Counted from the first letter of the stretch, positions 34,216-46,676 are shown. The stretch is DNA of 64,000 nucleotides from Labia minor (GCA_963082975.1 OY720345.1:12178491-12242490); one strand, 5' to 3'. Translations and numbers: made by a program. The notes: a model not told the origin generated them from the letters alone.

Positions 34216-35262
34216 ATATATATATATATATAATGTTTTAATATTTTATTTATTACCTTAATTTTTTACTCTCAAAGTTGTGTCAATTCTGTTTTTCGAT
34301 TTCTCAGTCAGTTTTCTGGCTTGAGCGCCATAAATAAGCAGAACTATATATTTATTATTATTATTATTGTTATTATATATATATAACATTTTTATTTATG
34401 AATTTAATGTTAGATATGATTTTTTAAATAAGAATGTTAGTAATACTTGTTATATTCCTAATGCTTTTCTCCTATTTATTTCTTTATCCATTTGATCTTC
34501 GAATGACTGTCCAAGGTTGTAAATTTCTTATATTCATTAAAATTAGCATAAAAATATAAACGATATTAAGAATAATTATTTGTATTATTAAACGTACTCG
34601 AAAAAAAATTAAATTATGGTGTTGTCAAACCAAATATCAAAAAACAATTCAATTTTTTCAATATCCGCATTTCGTATATCGCATTAATTACTAATCAACT
34701 TAAAAATTTTGTTTATTCACATTTCATTATTATATTTTAAAATAACACTATTAATTGCTTCTTTCTTTAATCATCATCTTAAATCTTATAAATATAAATA
34801 AATAAAAAATATTAATTAATTAAATTTTTTATTGTTTAAAATAGTCTTTTTTAAAATTATTACCTGGAACACTGAACTATCGCTCGACCCTTTAACAATT
34901 TTATTTATTTATTTATTGCCATTTTGGTTCAAATTTACAGCTTTTTTTTTACAAAATTTTTACATATTTACCATATTAAATATTATTATTTACATTTACA
35001 TTACTAATCAATATTACTAAATAATGTATAATCTACGGCGGAAAAAGGCCCCTCAGGACATAGGCCTTTAATAATTATTGTTATACAATTTTTTAATTAT
35101 TTATTATAATTATTAAATGAGTTCTCTTAAAATTACACATCAAAAATTTGTCTCTTGAAATAGTACAAATTAATTAAAATAATTCGATATTCATTTCAAG
35201 ATGAAAAAAATATTGAAATTTACTTGATAAAATATTTGATCATATATTATAATTGTTTAGAC

Positions 35263-35648
35263 CAGGGGGTCGACAAAGTGGTCTATTCAGACCCCCAGGG
35301 GTCTATTTAACAACAATAGGGCTCGAATGGGGGTCGATTGGGACTCGAAGAAAAACAGTTAAAAAACGCAAATCGCACATAGCTAACTGTATATGTAAAA
35401 CTTTAAATTTTTTTATAATTTAATTAATATCATTTTCTTTATAGAAAATAAAATAATAAACTTTTATATATTTATTCGGGCGAAATGAAGCAAAAAATCT
35501 GTAGCTACTTTACTTATTGTTTGTGATTGATTAAAAATTAAGGCTAATAGTTTTATTTTAATTACCTGAAAATTAACTTTATGGGGGTTGATGGAGACTT
35601 GGAAAAATTATATAGGGGTCGATGATCTAAAAAGTTTGGCGACCCCTG
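35263..35648 (+). mobile_element. hAT-type MITE, 386 bp
   Basis: Terminal repeats CAGGGGGTCGACAAA and (inverted) CAGGGGTCGCCAAAC, flanked by the perfect 8-bp duplication GTTTAGAC at 35255-35262 and 35649-35656. No transposase. Confidence 0.85.
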
Positions 35649-35710
35649 GTTTAGACTACCGCTAATAATTTATATTCTTTTAATATAAAATAATATAAAA
35701 TATATAAAAT

Positions 35711-35835
35711 CTATCTATGTATCTCTGTAGCTCTACGGAACTCGAAAGTTCCTGTCCGCAGCAACCACATTTCTCCAAGTGTACCTATCCTGAGTCACAA
35801 TCCTCTAATCCCTACCCTCTCCCATCTCTGGTGGG
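35711..35835 (-). mobile_element. 5'-truncated RTE-type LINE, 3' end only
   Basis: Read inverted, TGGTTGCTGCGGACAGGAAC-TTTCGAGTTCCGTAGAG matches the 3' end of the fragment at 37229-37482 and likewise finishes in a short ATAG-type tail. Confidence 0.7.
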
Positions 35836-36232
35836 GGGGGGGAATGATTGATGTATTTTGTAATTTGTAACTAAAATATTACTAAAATAAATATTTTTAA
35901 TTTTATAAAAATTTTAAAAAATCTTAAATATATAAAAAATGATTAAGATAATATTAATTAAAAAAAAATATGACGGGTGATAGCTGTCACTTTAAAGGCT
36001 TTGATGTCGCAACTGACGCCATCTAATCTTTTATTTTACTATCTTTTAATAAAAAAATATTCAGGAGACTGAAATCAATACAGATCAATGTTTTTTTATA
36101 AAAATTATCAATTGTGTGGATTTTAAATAAATCCATAACAGTATAAAATTTCTCAGAAATATATATATATATATATATATAGATATAAATATACCAACAT
36201 ATAATTTTTGCTAGTATAATAAGATAAGATAT

Positions 36233-37228
36233 ATTATCATAAAGTATATTAATGATTTTGACTTTTTTTTATCTAATTGAGAAAAATTTGATGATAGATA
36301 TTATATAATTTACAATAGAGCTAACTAAATATGAAAGATGATCATTTTTCATTTTCTTTTCTAATTGTCTGATTGATAAATCTATTTAAATAATGGCTTG
36401 TATTCGGAATTTACTAAAACCATTAATCTCTCATTAATAACATTTTATTTTTTCTTACGTATTTTATCATTTTAAAATATAATTGTTATTATATAATATT
36501 ATATGTACTAATGATGTGTATTTGAAAAATATTATTATTATTTGTCCGGGGGTAATACCAGTTGTTGCAGAAAGTTTAGGTTCAACCATCGCGCGGCGAT
36601 CCAATGGTCACATTTGTAAAGGACGTAGTTTGGGATGAGGTCTTTCAACTCGTTAATCTGTAGCCAAAGGTTGGAAGTTTAGAGCATGACCAGTTGGAGT
36701 GTTCAACATAATATGTACGAGTATATGGTAGGTTTAATAAATCAGCTTGGAAGACGAATGTTAGCTGAATGTTTTCTCCATAATCAAATTTTCTCTTTTA
36801 TTTCAATAAAATTCTTTAAGTATGATTTTTTCCATCTGCATATCTTAAAACTGAAAGGTCTGGGGTCTTCTTCAAATGCCGCCCTTTGGTCTGTCTCATT
36901 GAATGAATGTGAATGAGATAATTATTTAAAGAAATAAAACACTGAAAAATTTCTATAAATCAAAATGTAAAATATTATTTGATATTCAAGGTTGGAGAAT
37001 AAGAGAAAAACTAAAAATATGAATAAATATGTTACATAAGAACTATTTTCTTCTATATACATGAATATAATATATATATTTTATATCTATCTATATATAT
37101 AAAGGAGAGTGTTTGTTTGTATGTATGTAATTTGTTTACTTTTTTGCTGTCATAGAAACAAAAAAAAAAGAAATTTCTTACTTAACCGACACTTGGTAAT
37201 TTAGAATTATAATTAAAAAAATAAAAAA
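36233..37228. other. Spacer with a GC-richer patch
   Basis: 36541-36900 is more GC-rich (GTCCGGGGGTAATACCAG; CATCGCGCGGCGATCC) and apparently unique. The frame 36686-36916 shows no family resemblance. Confidence 0.3.
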
Positions 37229-37482
37229 TAATGGGCAAGACACTTGGCTAGAATGGGAGAAGATAGAATGGCAAAAAATATATTGGTAGGAAGACCGAGT
37301 GGGAAACGTCCTCTTGGAAGACCAAGGACACGGTGGGTGGATAATGTGGGAAAGGATGTGAGAGAGGGAGAGGATAGGGACTAGAAGGTTGTGGCTCAGA
37401 ATAGGAATACTTGGAGGGGTGTGGTTGCTGCGACCAAGAACTTTCGAGTTCCGTAGAGTCACAGAGATAGATAGATAGATAA
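37229..37482 (+). mobile_element. 5'-truncated RTE-type LINE: C-terminus of ORF2
   Basis: The plus strand reads ARMGEDRMAKNILVGRPSG, KRPLGRPRTRWVDNVGKDV and, after an in-frame TAG where the family has Trp, KVVAQNRNTWRGVVAATKNF to a stop at 37454. GRPxGxRPLGRPRTRWxDNV is the usual C-terminal signature of reverse transcriptases of RTE/Jockey-type LINEs. A GATAGATAGATAG tail follows the stop. Only the last 75 codons are present, as expected from target-primed 5' truncation. The minus-strand frame at 37178-37462 is its shadow. Confidence 0.8.
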
Positions 37483-38778
37483 TGAATGTATATATTGTTA
37501 GTTTATCTATAGTTTTATAACGTTAATTATGTCTGAAAAAGGTCTTGATCGTTATTCTATTTCTGGATCAGTGATTTTATATATTTGCCTTTGAAAAAAT
37601 TGTTGCAGAAAGAATTCTCAAAACTGATTTAAAATATTTATTCTCTTTCAAAAGGAGAAATTCTTCCTCTTTTTTTATAACGTTTTTCTTAACTTCACTT
37701 GGCGTCTGTTTCTCTGTCTGTTCGCTCTTTTGACAAATTGAAATGGATTTTTCATCGACTTTTTATTGAGATTGACCTTTGAAAATTTTTATAGATATTT
37801 CAATGGATCCCTAGAAGGTATAGAAGAAATATAATTGAATGCGCCCAACGTTTTTCGTTGAATATGAAGCAATTCATCCATAAACTTTGTCAGGTTTATA
37901 GAAAAATATTTTATAGTTTTTAGTCCATTGGAAAAACGTTATTTTATAAAAAAATTTTATATCTATATTATTGTCAGTAAAAATTGTGCTACCTATATAA
38001 TATTTGATTATTTATATAAACAAAAATATAAATTTCTTAATTTCGTCACAAGGTCAAAAATATTTATACTAATTGGTAATCAGAGCCTCTAGATGGAGTC
38101 AAGTCTCTTGATCAATGGACTGGCAACATGTGAATTGTCTAACCAGCTCCTTTTTGATATTATCTTCTTATCCCCTACCTATTTTAACCGTATTGCTACT
38201 CTTAGCATATAATTTATTAAATTCAAAAAATATATAATGTAAAATAGAAAGAAATATGTATATACAAATTTATATATACACAATTAAATCGTAAATCCAA
38301 CTTGTAAGTTTATCATGCAATATACAATTTGAAATTATAACCTTCTTGTATTTAAATGATTATAATTTGGTGTGGTAATATTAATAATTAAAATTTTTTT
38401 GATTTCATAAAAAAATAATATTATACTTTTAATAAGCTAAAAAAATCATATTATAATTAAATAAAATGAATAAAATGTAAAAGTTAATTTTTAAATAATT
38501 TTAGATTTTATTAATTGAATATAAAATATTAATACTTTTTAAAGTTATAAAAAAGCTATTTAGAGAATATTTATTAACATGTATACTACTTACAAAACTC
38601 TTAATATTTGTTTTATTAACGATATAACTTTACGTGTTTCTTTAAACTAACAAATAAGATCGCCTCTCTCTCTTATATAATATATACATATATTTGTCAA
38701 GGATGCTTTCTTATAAAGCAAGTACAGATTTTCTGCGACAATCATGGCAGGTGTGGCAACATATTATTTATAAATATA
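37483..38778. other. AT-rich spacer
   Basis: No gene or family recognised; short TA microsatellite near 38680-38693. Confidence 0.35.
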
Positions 38779-39390
38779 CGAGGTCTGTTTAAAAGAAAAA
38801 GTGAATTTTGAATTAATTCGAAAAGTATTTATTTATTCGTCAATATCCACTTTGTCCCCTTCAAAGTAATTCCCCTCAGATTTAATGCATTTATGCCAAC
38901 GCTTCTTCCAATCGTCGAAGCACTTTGTTCTTTGATTCCGACTTTATCTCATCCATTGTGGCAAAACGCTTTCCTTTCATTGGTCACTTCAGTTTTGGGA
39001 ATAGGAAAAAGTCACAGGGAGCCAAATCTGCTGGATACGGTGGTTGAGACATGATTACGGTTTTGTTTTTGCCAAAAAAATCGCGAACAGACAATGTGTG
39101 TGAGCTGGTGCATTATTCATCATTTGTTTTTCCACAATTCCGATCGTTTGAGCTGCAAACGTTGCATAACTTTTTTTGTAGTATTTCTTGTTTGTCTTAA
39201 GTAAAACATCGAAGAACACTCAAAACGTGCCTAACTTTTTCAGTTGTCAAAAACAAACTACTAATCCAAAATGGCTGATAATGTCAACATATGACAAACA
39301 TGTGTACCAATATAACAAAAAGATTTCGATAATCGAATGTATAAAACCCGAGAAAATTCAAAATTCATCTATTCTTTTGAACAGACCTGG
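38779..39390 (-). mobile_element. Internally deleted mariner, both ends present
   Basis: TA-flanked terminal repeats of about 28 bases (CGAGGTCTGTTTAAAAGAAA; inverted at the right, CCAGGTCTGTTCAAAAGAAT). Read on the minus strand, the 5' leader (39390-39180) runs into the last third of the transposase, with NAPAHTLSVRDF and PPYPADLAPCDFFLFPKLK at about 39110-38960, where SPDLAP has become PADLAP, followed by a decayed C-terminus. The DNA-binding half is deleted. The plus frame 39188-39436 is a shadow. Confidence 0.8.
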
Positions 39391-39742
39391 TACATTTATT
39401 GTATTGATAAACATGTTCATATTAAATGATGTATGATTTTCCTTATTGAACAAACAGAACAGTATAACTTGTGATCTGCTTCGAAATTATATTATGTACC
39501 AATTTTTTTTTTTCATTTAAGGTTAATGTTATATTTAACAATGGTATTTAAATTGTAAAGAAATTGGTACTTTCTGAATATAAGAGAATAGGTTTAGAAT
39601 GATGACACCCTGTCTAGGTCAGGGTAGACTAATTCTAATTCTAATTGTTTTATGGGAATTTATAATTTCAAAAAATGAATGAATGAAATTTCTTCCAGTT
39701 GGTTAGTTAAGACCTTGAATATATCCCATTCGCTCTTGTTAA

Positions 39743-39789
<47 letters not shown>

Positions 39790-40060
39790 TTTAAAATAAT
39801 ATTTTCTATAACACCATTTTTATTATGCTTATAAATAGTTTGATATTATTCTTTTTCATTATATTTAAATGTTTTGTTTTGTCCCCTATATCCTTGATAT
39901 TCCCACCACTACTCCGTTACAAACTGAGAAACTCCGTCAATGGAGATCTGATGATGACGTCACGGATACGCTAAAGCTATCAATGGGGTCCATTGGTGGG
40001 TGGAGAAGCCAGAAGGAAGAAAATGATGCAGGACACAAGAGACGAGCATTAACAAGAAAA
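39391..40060. other. Spacer with TA microsatellite
   Basis: About 19 TA units at 39747-39785. A GC-richer patch at 39900-40055 includes TGACGTCA. The frame 39869-40063 shows no family resemblance. Confidence 0.4.
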
Positions 40061-40064
40061 TAAG

Positions 40065-40665
40065 CTGGAGTGTCTCCACTCGACTATATCGCAAATTCGA
40101 ATTGGATTAATTAACATATATTATATTTAAACTAATATTTATAAATTAATATTAATAAATAATATTTATTAAACCAGCGCAAGTTTGGCTCTTTGTTGAT
40201 GGCACCACGTCATGTGTTGGCGAGTGAGATTTGCAATGTTAAAAAATTAATTCCGGTACTTTCAGCGATTCAATCAAAATTAATTAAATTCTATATATAG
40301 CAGTTTTATACAATTTTTAATCATGTGTAAAACTATCAAACATATATCATTATTTTTACGGTCACTTTAGAAGAAAAAAAAATCAAAACGTGATAGGTAA
40401 TGACCCTCTTCCGTTTGAGCTACATTTCTCAAAAGTTGATAGAAAACTACGAATTTTGAATAATGCCCGTATACCAAATTTAATTATTCTAGCTCAAACC
40501 GTTTTTGCGTAATCTTGTCTACATACATACACACATACACACACAGAGACATTTTTCTCAACCTTATAAAATGTTTCAGGAACCTTCAAAACGTATAAAA
40601 ACATCAAAATCTCGACATCGAAAATTTTCATGTTCGCAATACTATCTCGCCAGAGATAGTAAAAA
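40065..40665 (-). mobile_element. Family A copy A9
   Basis: One of the best preserved copies, 601 bp. CTGGAGTGTCTCCACTCGAC at one end and the perfect 8-bp hairpin ACTATCTC-gcca-GAGATAGT at the other, with ATACACACATACACACAC in the microsatellite block. Confidence 0.85.
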
Positions 40666-40859
40666 CATTGCAAGACGTTAAGAAAATTTAAATTTAAAAT
40701 GTTTTTTTTTCTCCATATGCCCTTTTTTATTCATAATTATTGAATTGAAAATCACTCAAAAAAGTAATATTAAATTAAAATATTATTTATCATTGAAAAT
40801 CCGATGGGATATTTTAGAATTTATGAAAAACAATGTTTAGATCCTCATTTATTTTAAAA

Positions 40860-41880
40860 GTACCGGGACCCCGAGCCTCGGCTCGGTACTTAAGTTAAAA
40901 AAAATGATTCATTATTATTGGGTTTGGCTGGTAATATTAATACCTGGGATACCGAGCTGTCGCTCGAAAAAATGTTTAGACATTATTATAGACATTTTCA
41001 TTCTGTAAATTAAATAATTTTATTTCATTTAAATAAATATCTATTTTTAAATAATTTTTCTCTACATTATTTATCTAATTCTGACAATATATTAAGATCA
41101 CACCGGGACCCCGAGCCTCGGCTAGGTAATTAAGTTAAAAAAAAATAATTCATTATTATATTGGGTTTGGCTGGTAATATTAATACTTGGGACACCGAGC
41201 TGATATACAATTCTTTAATTATTTATTACAATTATTAAATGTTGCATCATTGCATGAAACTTGGGGTCCTCAATAATACATAAATATGTATTATTAGATA
41301 TGTTTCTAAGCAAAATTAAATAATAAAAATTTATAAAAAATAAAAAAAAAATTTGAATTAATATTAAATTATTAGTTAATGACTAATAAGTAATTAATAA
41401 AATAAAAAAAATAAAATTTATTACAATATTACAATTATTAAATGTTGCATCATTTTAATTAATAAAATAAAATAAAAGAAATTAAATTTAATCAAAGAAC
41501 AATGAATAAATAAATATAAAATAATAGATAAAAAAAAAAAAAAATTTTTTTCCCGCCGGTTTCGATCCTGCTAAGTTGACTATTCAAAACAGTCGCTCTA
41601 CCCATTAGACTAATAATAGTTAGATGATGAAAACGACATTTTTTAATCTCTTAGCAGACGTAGATGTTTTTTTGTTTTTGTTTTTGTTTTTTTTGAGAGT
41701 GATTAATAAATATATATATATATTTTATTAAAAATAAATATTTTTAATTTTATTTTGAAATTAAATAATGAATTTTAAAATATTTTAAATATATAAAAAA
41801 ATGTTAATACAATTCATTTAAAAAAAAAGCGGGAATCAACCAACCGTATTTTTTTGTTAATAATTAATTAATTAAGATTA

Positions 41881-41916
<36 letters not shown>

Positions 41917-42210
41917 AAAAATAAATATTTTTAATTTTATTTCGAAATTTATTTTATTTTAAAATATTTTAAATATAAAAAAAATATTGAAGTAAAATTG
42001 ATGACGTCACACCCATATATAATTTTCAATTAAGAAATTAATAATGAAGCTGTAAGTTTCAAGAGATGTGATCAATAAAACTCAATTTTTCTTTATAAAT
42101 ACTATATCTAGTGTGAATTTGAAAAAAATCGTTAGAGCGGTTTTTGAGAACCAATGGTTATATATATATACAATTTTAGCTAGCATAATAAGATTAGATA
42201 AGATTACATT
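40860..42210 (+). repeat. Family D-related array, copy 3
   Basis: Opens with two near-identical segments (40862-40974 and about 41102-41205; ACCGGGACCCCGAGCCTCGG, then GGGTTTGGCTGGTAATATTA) 240 bases apart. It continues through AT-rich sequence with a tRNA-like patch (41551-41622) and ends with a block (AATACTATATCTAGTGTGAA to GCTAGCATAATAAGATTAGA) also found inverted at 63877-64000. A TGACGTCA lies near 42001. Confidence 0.5.
41551..41622 (-). repeat. tRNA-like sequence, probably pseudogene or SINE head
   Basis: Minus strand: A-box-like TAGTCTAATGGGTAGAGC, anticodon-arm-like GACTG-ttttgaa-TAGTC (would read TTG), and a T arm GCAGG-atcgaaa-CCGGC with one mismatch. No acceptor stem pairs, so it is not a working tRNA. 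Confidence 0.5.
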
Positions 42211-42309
42211 TTTTAGAATTCTTTCTTTTGTTAATTTCTATTTTAATTTTTGAATCATTAGTGATTCGTTTGATTCATTTTTCATTGGTATGTGAGTTGG
42301 TGTGATTCA

Positions 42310-42530
42310 TGAATGAAAACCTTATTTGTTACTATTCGTCGTCCTTGTATCCGGGCGGCGCTGGCCTTGCCATTAATCGCATTTTGAAATTCATTTGAAT
42401 TGCTCCTCACTTTTCTCTCCACTTACCACTCACTGAGTCACAAATAATGAGAGGCAGCCAACTTGATGACATCATCATCATCAATACCTGGTCAGTGAGC
42501 GATAAAAATGAATCACAATCATGTAGGAAT
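42310..42530. other. GC-richer island
   Basis: CCGGGCGGCGCTGGCCTTGC near 42351, a TGAGTCA at about 42434 and an ATCATCATCATCA run near 42470. No frame of interest. Confidence 0.4.
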
Positions 42531-42745
42531 AATCTTTGGTAAATCTCGGAAAGAGCTTAGAAGGAAGGGGCATCTTTGAAATCTATGGATAATTTTCAGA
42601 ATTGAAAATTTATCTATTATAATCTCACTTTCAAAATAAAAATATCTGTCAAAAGGTCCCAAAAAAAGATTATAAACAATTACTAACATATTCATAAAAA
42701 ACTTAATGGAGAAAAAAATATAAATGATATCATGTACTTATTTTT

Positions 42746-43239
42746 ACTGACCAACGATAGGAAGGGAAGGTATTGTTTTCACACTAAATTTTACATGTGG
42801 AAATTTTTATATATCTCCACAAATCATGCATTTTGTTAACAGCAAAAAGTATTTTTACCATATCTGTCCGTCCATCTGTTCATTGTGTGTCTATATAGAC
42901 GTGTACAGCTTGAACGGCTGGATTTTGATAAAATTTGGTATATTTACATAATGCATCAGTAGCATAAATTCATCAACTTTTGGTGTATATCCGGAAACCG
43001 GAAGTGGTAGTTTACAAAGTATTAATTTTATATTCATTGTCGGAAATTTTTCACTTAAAATTTAGTAGTAATCAATAATTGAGTAATTAAATTAAAAATC
43101 AAAACCAAGACAATATAATTTAGTCATTTTTATTCAAGTTTTAAAAATATTTTTTTCCGTTATTTTATATATATGATGATATTGTTTACAAATTAATTAA
43201 TCGTCAGTTGCTTCTGTGACTGGCCACAGCTCATTTTTA
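42746..43239 (+). mobile_element. Family B copy B3
   Basis: Begins ACTGACCAACGATAGGAAGG, contains the CCGTCCATCTGTTCATTGTG run and the CCGGAAACCGGAAGTGG block, and ends TGTGACTGGCCACAGCTCAT-TTTTA. Closely collinear with B1. Confidence 0.75.
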
Positions 43240-44250
43240 CAATTTATTTGATATTTCTTAAGTTTAACTTTCATTTTGGGCTTTCAGAATATAAGACTAT
43301 ATAATATAATATAAATATAAAAATGAATTCATAAATAAGACAAATTAATTTAATTTATATGACTTTATGAAATCTTTTTAAACCCCTTTTTAAACAGAGA
43401 ATTAATTGATCTCAAATATTGGAAATTAATTTTAATTTACCCATTATTTTAAATTTTACTCTTATATCCCATATATTAAAAAAAAATTGACTTTCAATTA
43501 TCAATATAATAAATAAAATAATTATTTAATTAATTCATATTTAAAATATAAACAAATAAATAAATTTTAAAAGGTTTATGATTTAATAATTAAATATTTT
43601 TTTTTTAATGAAAAGTTGTTTTTCTTTCATTTAATTTAAATAAAATAAATAAATAAATAAAATAAGATAGAAGAATGCAACCAGGAAATAGCTCTTGCAT
43701 GAGTGTTTTTTTTCCAATCGTGCCGACACTTAATAAAATCCTTCAGAAGGTCGTCGTATGGAAATAACGATTATATAAGAAGAAAAATCTTAAAGCATTA
43801 AGAATAAATAACAAGACACTTGAGCAAGATACTGTTTTTTCTGTTAAAATATATTATTCAAAGTTTTAAATGATATAAATTTCAATAATAATTTCATTTA
43901 TGTTTAATGTTTTTTATTACGGTGAAAATTTTTTTCATATCTATACTACAATGAACAACTGCATGTGATTAAATATTTATTATAAATAGAAAAATTCAAA
44001 TTCTAAATTTTAAATTAGTAATGTCTAAAAAAACCAAAGAAATTTATAAAATCAATTATCTTTTTATTTCTTCTTTTTATGATAAATTCATTTCCTTAAT
44101 TTTTTTAAATTATAATTAAAGAATATTTAAAAATTTGTTTTATATATTGTAGATATTTATTTGATAAAAAAAATCATTAAAAGTAATATTAATTAAGTAA
44201 TAGAAATTTGAAATTATATATATATATTGGTTTAGATGTGGTTTAGAGTT
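43240..44250. other. AT-rich spacer
   Basis: Nothing recognised apart from A/T runs and a slightly GC-richer patch at 43675-43770. Confidence 0.35.
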
Positions 44251-44427
44251 AATTTATTGTTATTATTATCAGTTTTTTATTCGGGATATAATCACGTTTG
44301 TTTGTAAGATTATTTTCTCGGCGTTTCGGCACCCCTTTTGACTCCATTTTCATGAAGTTATTTTGGCGGGAATATTTTGGGGATTCTAGGTCTTAGTCAG
44401 TGAGACCAAGAGTCGATATCGGGATTT

Positions 44428-44604
44428 TTGTTTGATAGTTTGAGTGATTTTGGACTTAATGTGTTGCTGTGAAGCTCCGAAGAAACCTGGACACTATCAC
44501 TGACACTGACACACCTCTGCACCTGACGACAGTCCGAGGGTGTGATTCTTTGGAGCTTAACAACAACACAGCAAGTCCGAAATCACCCAACCTATCAACC
44601 CAAA
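44428..44604. repeat. Imperfect inverted repeat beside a mariner fragment
   Basis: Left arm about 44428-44485 (TTGATAGTTTGAGTGATTTT, GGACTTAATGTGTTGCTGTG, AAGCTCC) pairs with 44543-44604 (GGAGCTTAACAACAACACAG, CAAGTCCGAAATCACCCAAC, CTATCAA). The right arm leads straight into transposase sequence. Confidence 0.6.
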
Positions 44605-44813
44605 AAACGCTCTCCCTTCATGGCCATTTTTAGTTTAATGATTAGCCAAAAGTCAGCTGGGGCTAGATCAGGGGAATAGGGAGGATGGACGATAGGAACA
44701 ACGCCTTTTTTCGCCAAAAACTCGGTCACAATTAGGCACTTGTGCGCAGGAGCGTTGCCGTACAATAGCGTCCAAGAGATTGTCCTTGCGCGAATTTGGA
44801 GTGTAGGATTCAT
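44595..44813 (-). pseudogene. Mariner transposase C-terminal fragment, catalytic Asp lost
   Basis: The minus frame contains NAPAHKCLIVTEFLAKKGVV and [16 protein letters not shown], the second and third catalytic regions of mariner transposases with the family D34D spacing. The residue before NAPAH, normally the second catalytic Asp, is Gly. The DNA-binding domain and the first Asp are absent. It is a dead fragment. Confidence 0.75.
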
Positions 44814-44829
44814 GGTTTCTTTATGAAAA

Positions 44830-45875
44830 GGTAGAAAAAGTTGAACTGAAAAAAATTGAATTTCTGAAAAAGTATCAACACTAGAAAACTGAATTTTTTT
44901 TTGGTTATCGGGGGTTAATTAAAATAATTTTTATTTTATTATATTTATTAACATATTTATAAATATATAAGGATATTAAATTTTAAATTTTTTCATTAGT
45001 AATTATTTCACTAGTGTCTCTTAGAATGATTTTAATAATATTCCTATTTATCTAATGGAGTAACGAATGATAGATAGAAAGGATTTGTTGTTTCCCACGG
45101 TTTAAAATCCAAAGAAAGAAAGAAAAAAAAAAAGAAAAAAAAATGGTAACATGTTCGTATTGCAATTTCGCAACCAGAGACGATTAGAACAATCTCAGTG
45201 AGGCATCGGCCCTGACGGTTTAACTTCCATTGAATGAAGCCTCCCGCTGATAATCTCCGCCTTCAATAGACAAAGCCCCAATTGCATTTATCATCCATTC
45301 GGATTAAATCAGCTTAACGCCTCTTTCAAACATAAAAAATTATTATACTTATCCATATTCATTTCTCATTTTGAAAAATTGAAAAATTATAAGTTTTTTT
45401 TAATAAATGAATAAATAAAACTGTTCAAAATATTTAATAATCAATCTTGATATACCCTCTCAGGTCTCACTATGTAATCAAATTCTTTACTATCCATTCA
45501 TCATTCTCTAAATCTCGAAAAATATACACTTATTTATTTGATTAAATTGTATCAATCATATATATATATACGATTCGGTGCCCTTTTTGGGAATTTTTGG
45601 GATTTTTGATCTTATTTTGTGTGACCGAGTATCATAGGAAATTTTTGGGTTGATTGGGCAGGGGAATTTTTACTTATTTGGGGCTCCAAAAAATCCTAGA
45701 CGTTCGCATTTTGAAAAATGTCCACTGATGAGACTCAAATCTCACAATTAAACGTGAAAATAATATGGAATAAGGTTTTTGTCTGCACATTGCTCAGAAT
45801 TTAAAAATTTTTTACATATCTTCACGATTCATGATCTTTAGAATCAAAAAGTGACTAAAATTTTTTATGAGTCTC
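44830..45875. other. Spacer with a GC-richer patch
   Basis: AT-rich except 45145-45330, which is GC-richer and apparently unique. 45570-45720 has repeated GGGAATTTTTGGG-type motifs. No gene recognised. Confidence 0.3.
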
Positions 45876-45879
45876 AAAA

Positions 45880-46056
45880 TTGGCTCAACTGAGGGGTCAA
45901 TTTGATTATGAAGAGGGGTCAATTAAAAAATAGAGTCGACATGGGTTTAACCCTTTTTAATATTAAAAATTATGTATATGTTACATAGGGGGGCATAAGA
46001 ATTTAAAAAGTGCTTAGAAGGGGCATGGGACAAAAAAGGTTGGGAAACCATGCTCT
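45880..46056 (-). mobile_element. hAT-type MITE related to 60836-61010
   Basis: Shares, in opposite orientation, GGTTTAACCCTTTTTAA, ATTATGTATATGTTACATAG, GGGGGGCATAAGAATTT and the end CAAAAAAGGTTGGGAAACCA with the element at 60836-61010. The other end is decayed. Confidence 0.6.
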
Positions 46057-46409
46057 ATTTGAACATAGGCTATAAATTATATCAAAATCTATTCAATAAC
46101 CGCAGAAATTAATTTTTAAAAATTTATTTAAAATTCATTCAGAAGTCGATTCATTACCGATAATGAATATAAAATTAATTTTTCTAGAAATTCTCACACA
46201 AAGAAGGATTATGATATTTACATTTTTATTTTAATTTCTAATATTCAAATATCATTTCAATTAAATAATATATTCTATAAATTCTCATTTTTATTCATTT
46301 AATAAAATATTTAGATCATATTAAAAAAAAAATCTTATTTTATTTGAATATTTCTACTTTTCTCTTTAAAAGTGGGGGTATAAATTTTATTTATATCTAA
46401 TAAAAAAAA

Positions 46410-46644
46410 TTCAGCTAGATTGAATCGCTGAAAGTACCAGAATTAATTTTTTAACACTGCAAATCTCACGCGCCAACACGTGACGTGGTGCCATCAACAA
46501 AGAGCCAAACGAGCTGGTTTAATAAATACTATTTATTAATTTTAATTTTTAATTTATAATTAATTAAATTTAATTTAAATATAATATATTTTGTTATTTA
46601 ATCCAATTCAAATTGCGAGATAGTTGAGCGGAGACACTCCAGCT
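46410..46644 (+). mobile_element. Family A copy A10, 5'-truncated
   Basis: Begins inside the element at CAGCTAGATTGAATCGCTGA and runs to the 3' end at 46644. Its 3' end faces that of A11 across 32 bases. The terminal stem has one change (GAGCGGAGACACTC). Confidence 0.8.
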
Positions 46645-46676
46645 TATTTTTTATTTTTATTATTTTAAGAAAAAAT

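Larger units (their letters stand above)
34862..36232 (+). repeat. Family D repeat, copy 2, with nested insertions
   Basis: The same order of blocks as copy 1, broken three times: an unclassified 160-base insert (about 34900-35060, with GGCGGAAAAAGGCCCCTCAG), a hAT MITE (35263-35648), and a LINE 3' end (35711-35835). It ends GCTAGTATAATAAGATAAGA. Confidence 0.6.

Noticed and set aside
45570..45720. Apparent similarity to 44320-44470 (CGGTGCCC / CGGCACCCC, GGGATTTTT motifs)
   Set aside because: Only short T/G-rich motifs are shared; I could not align the two segments.
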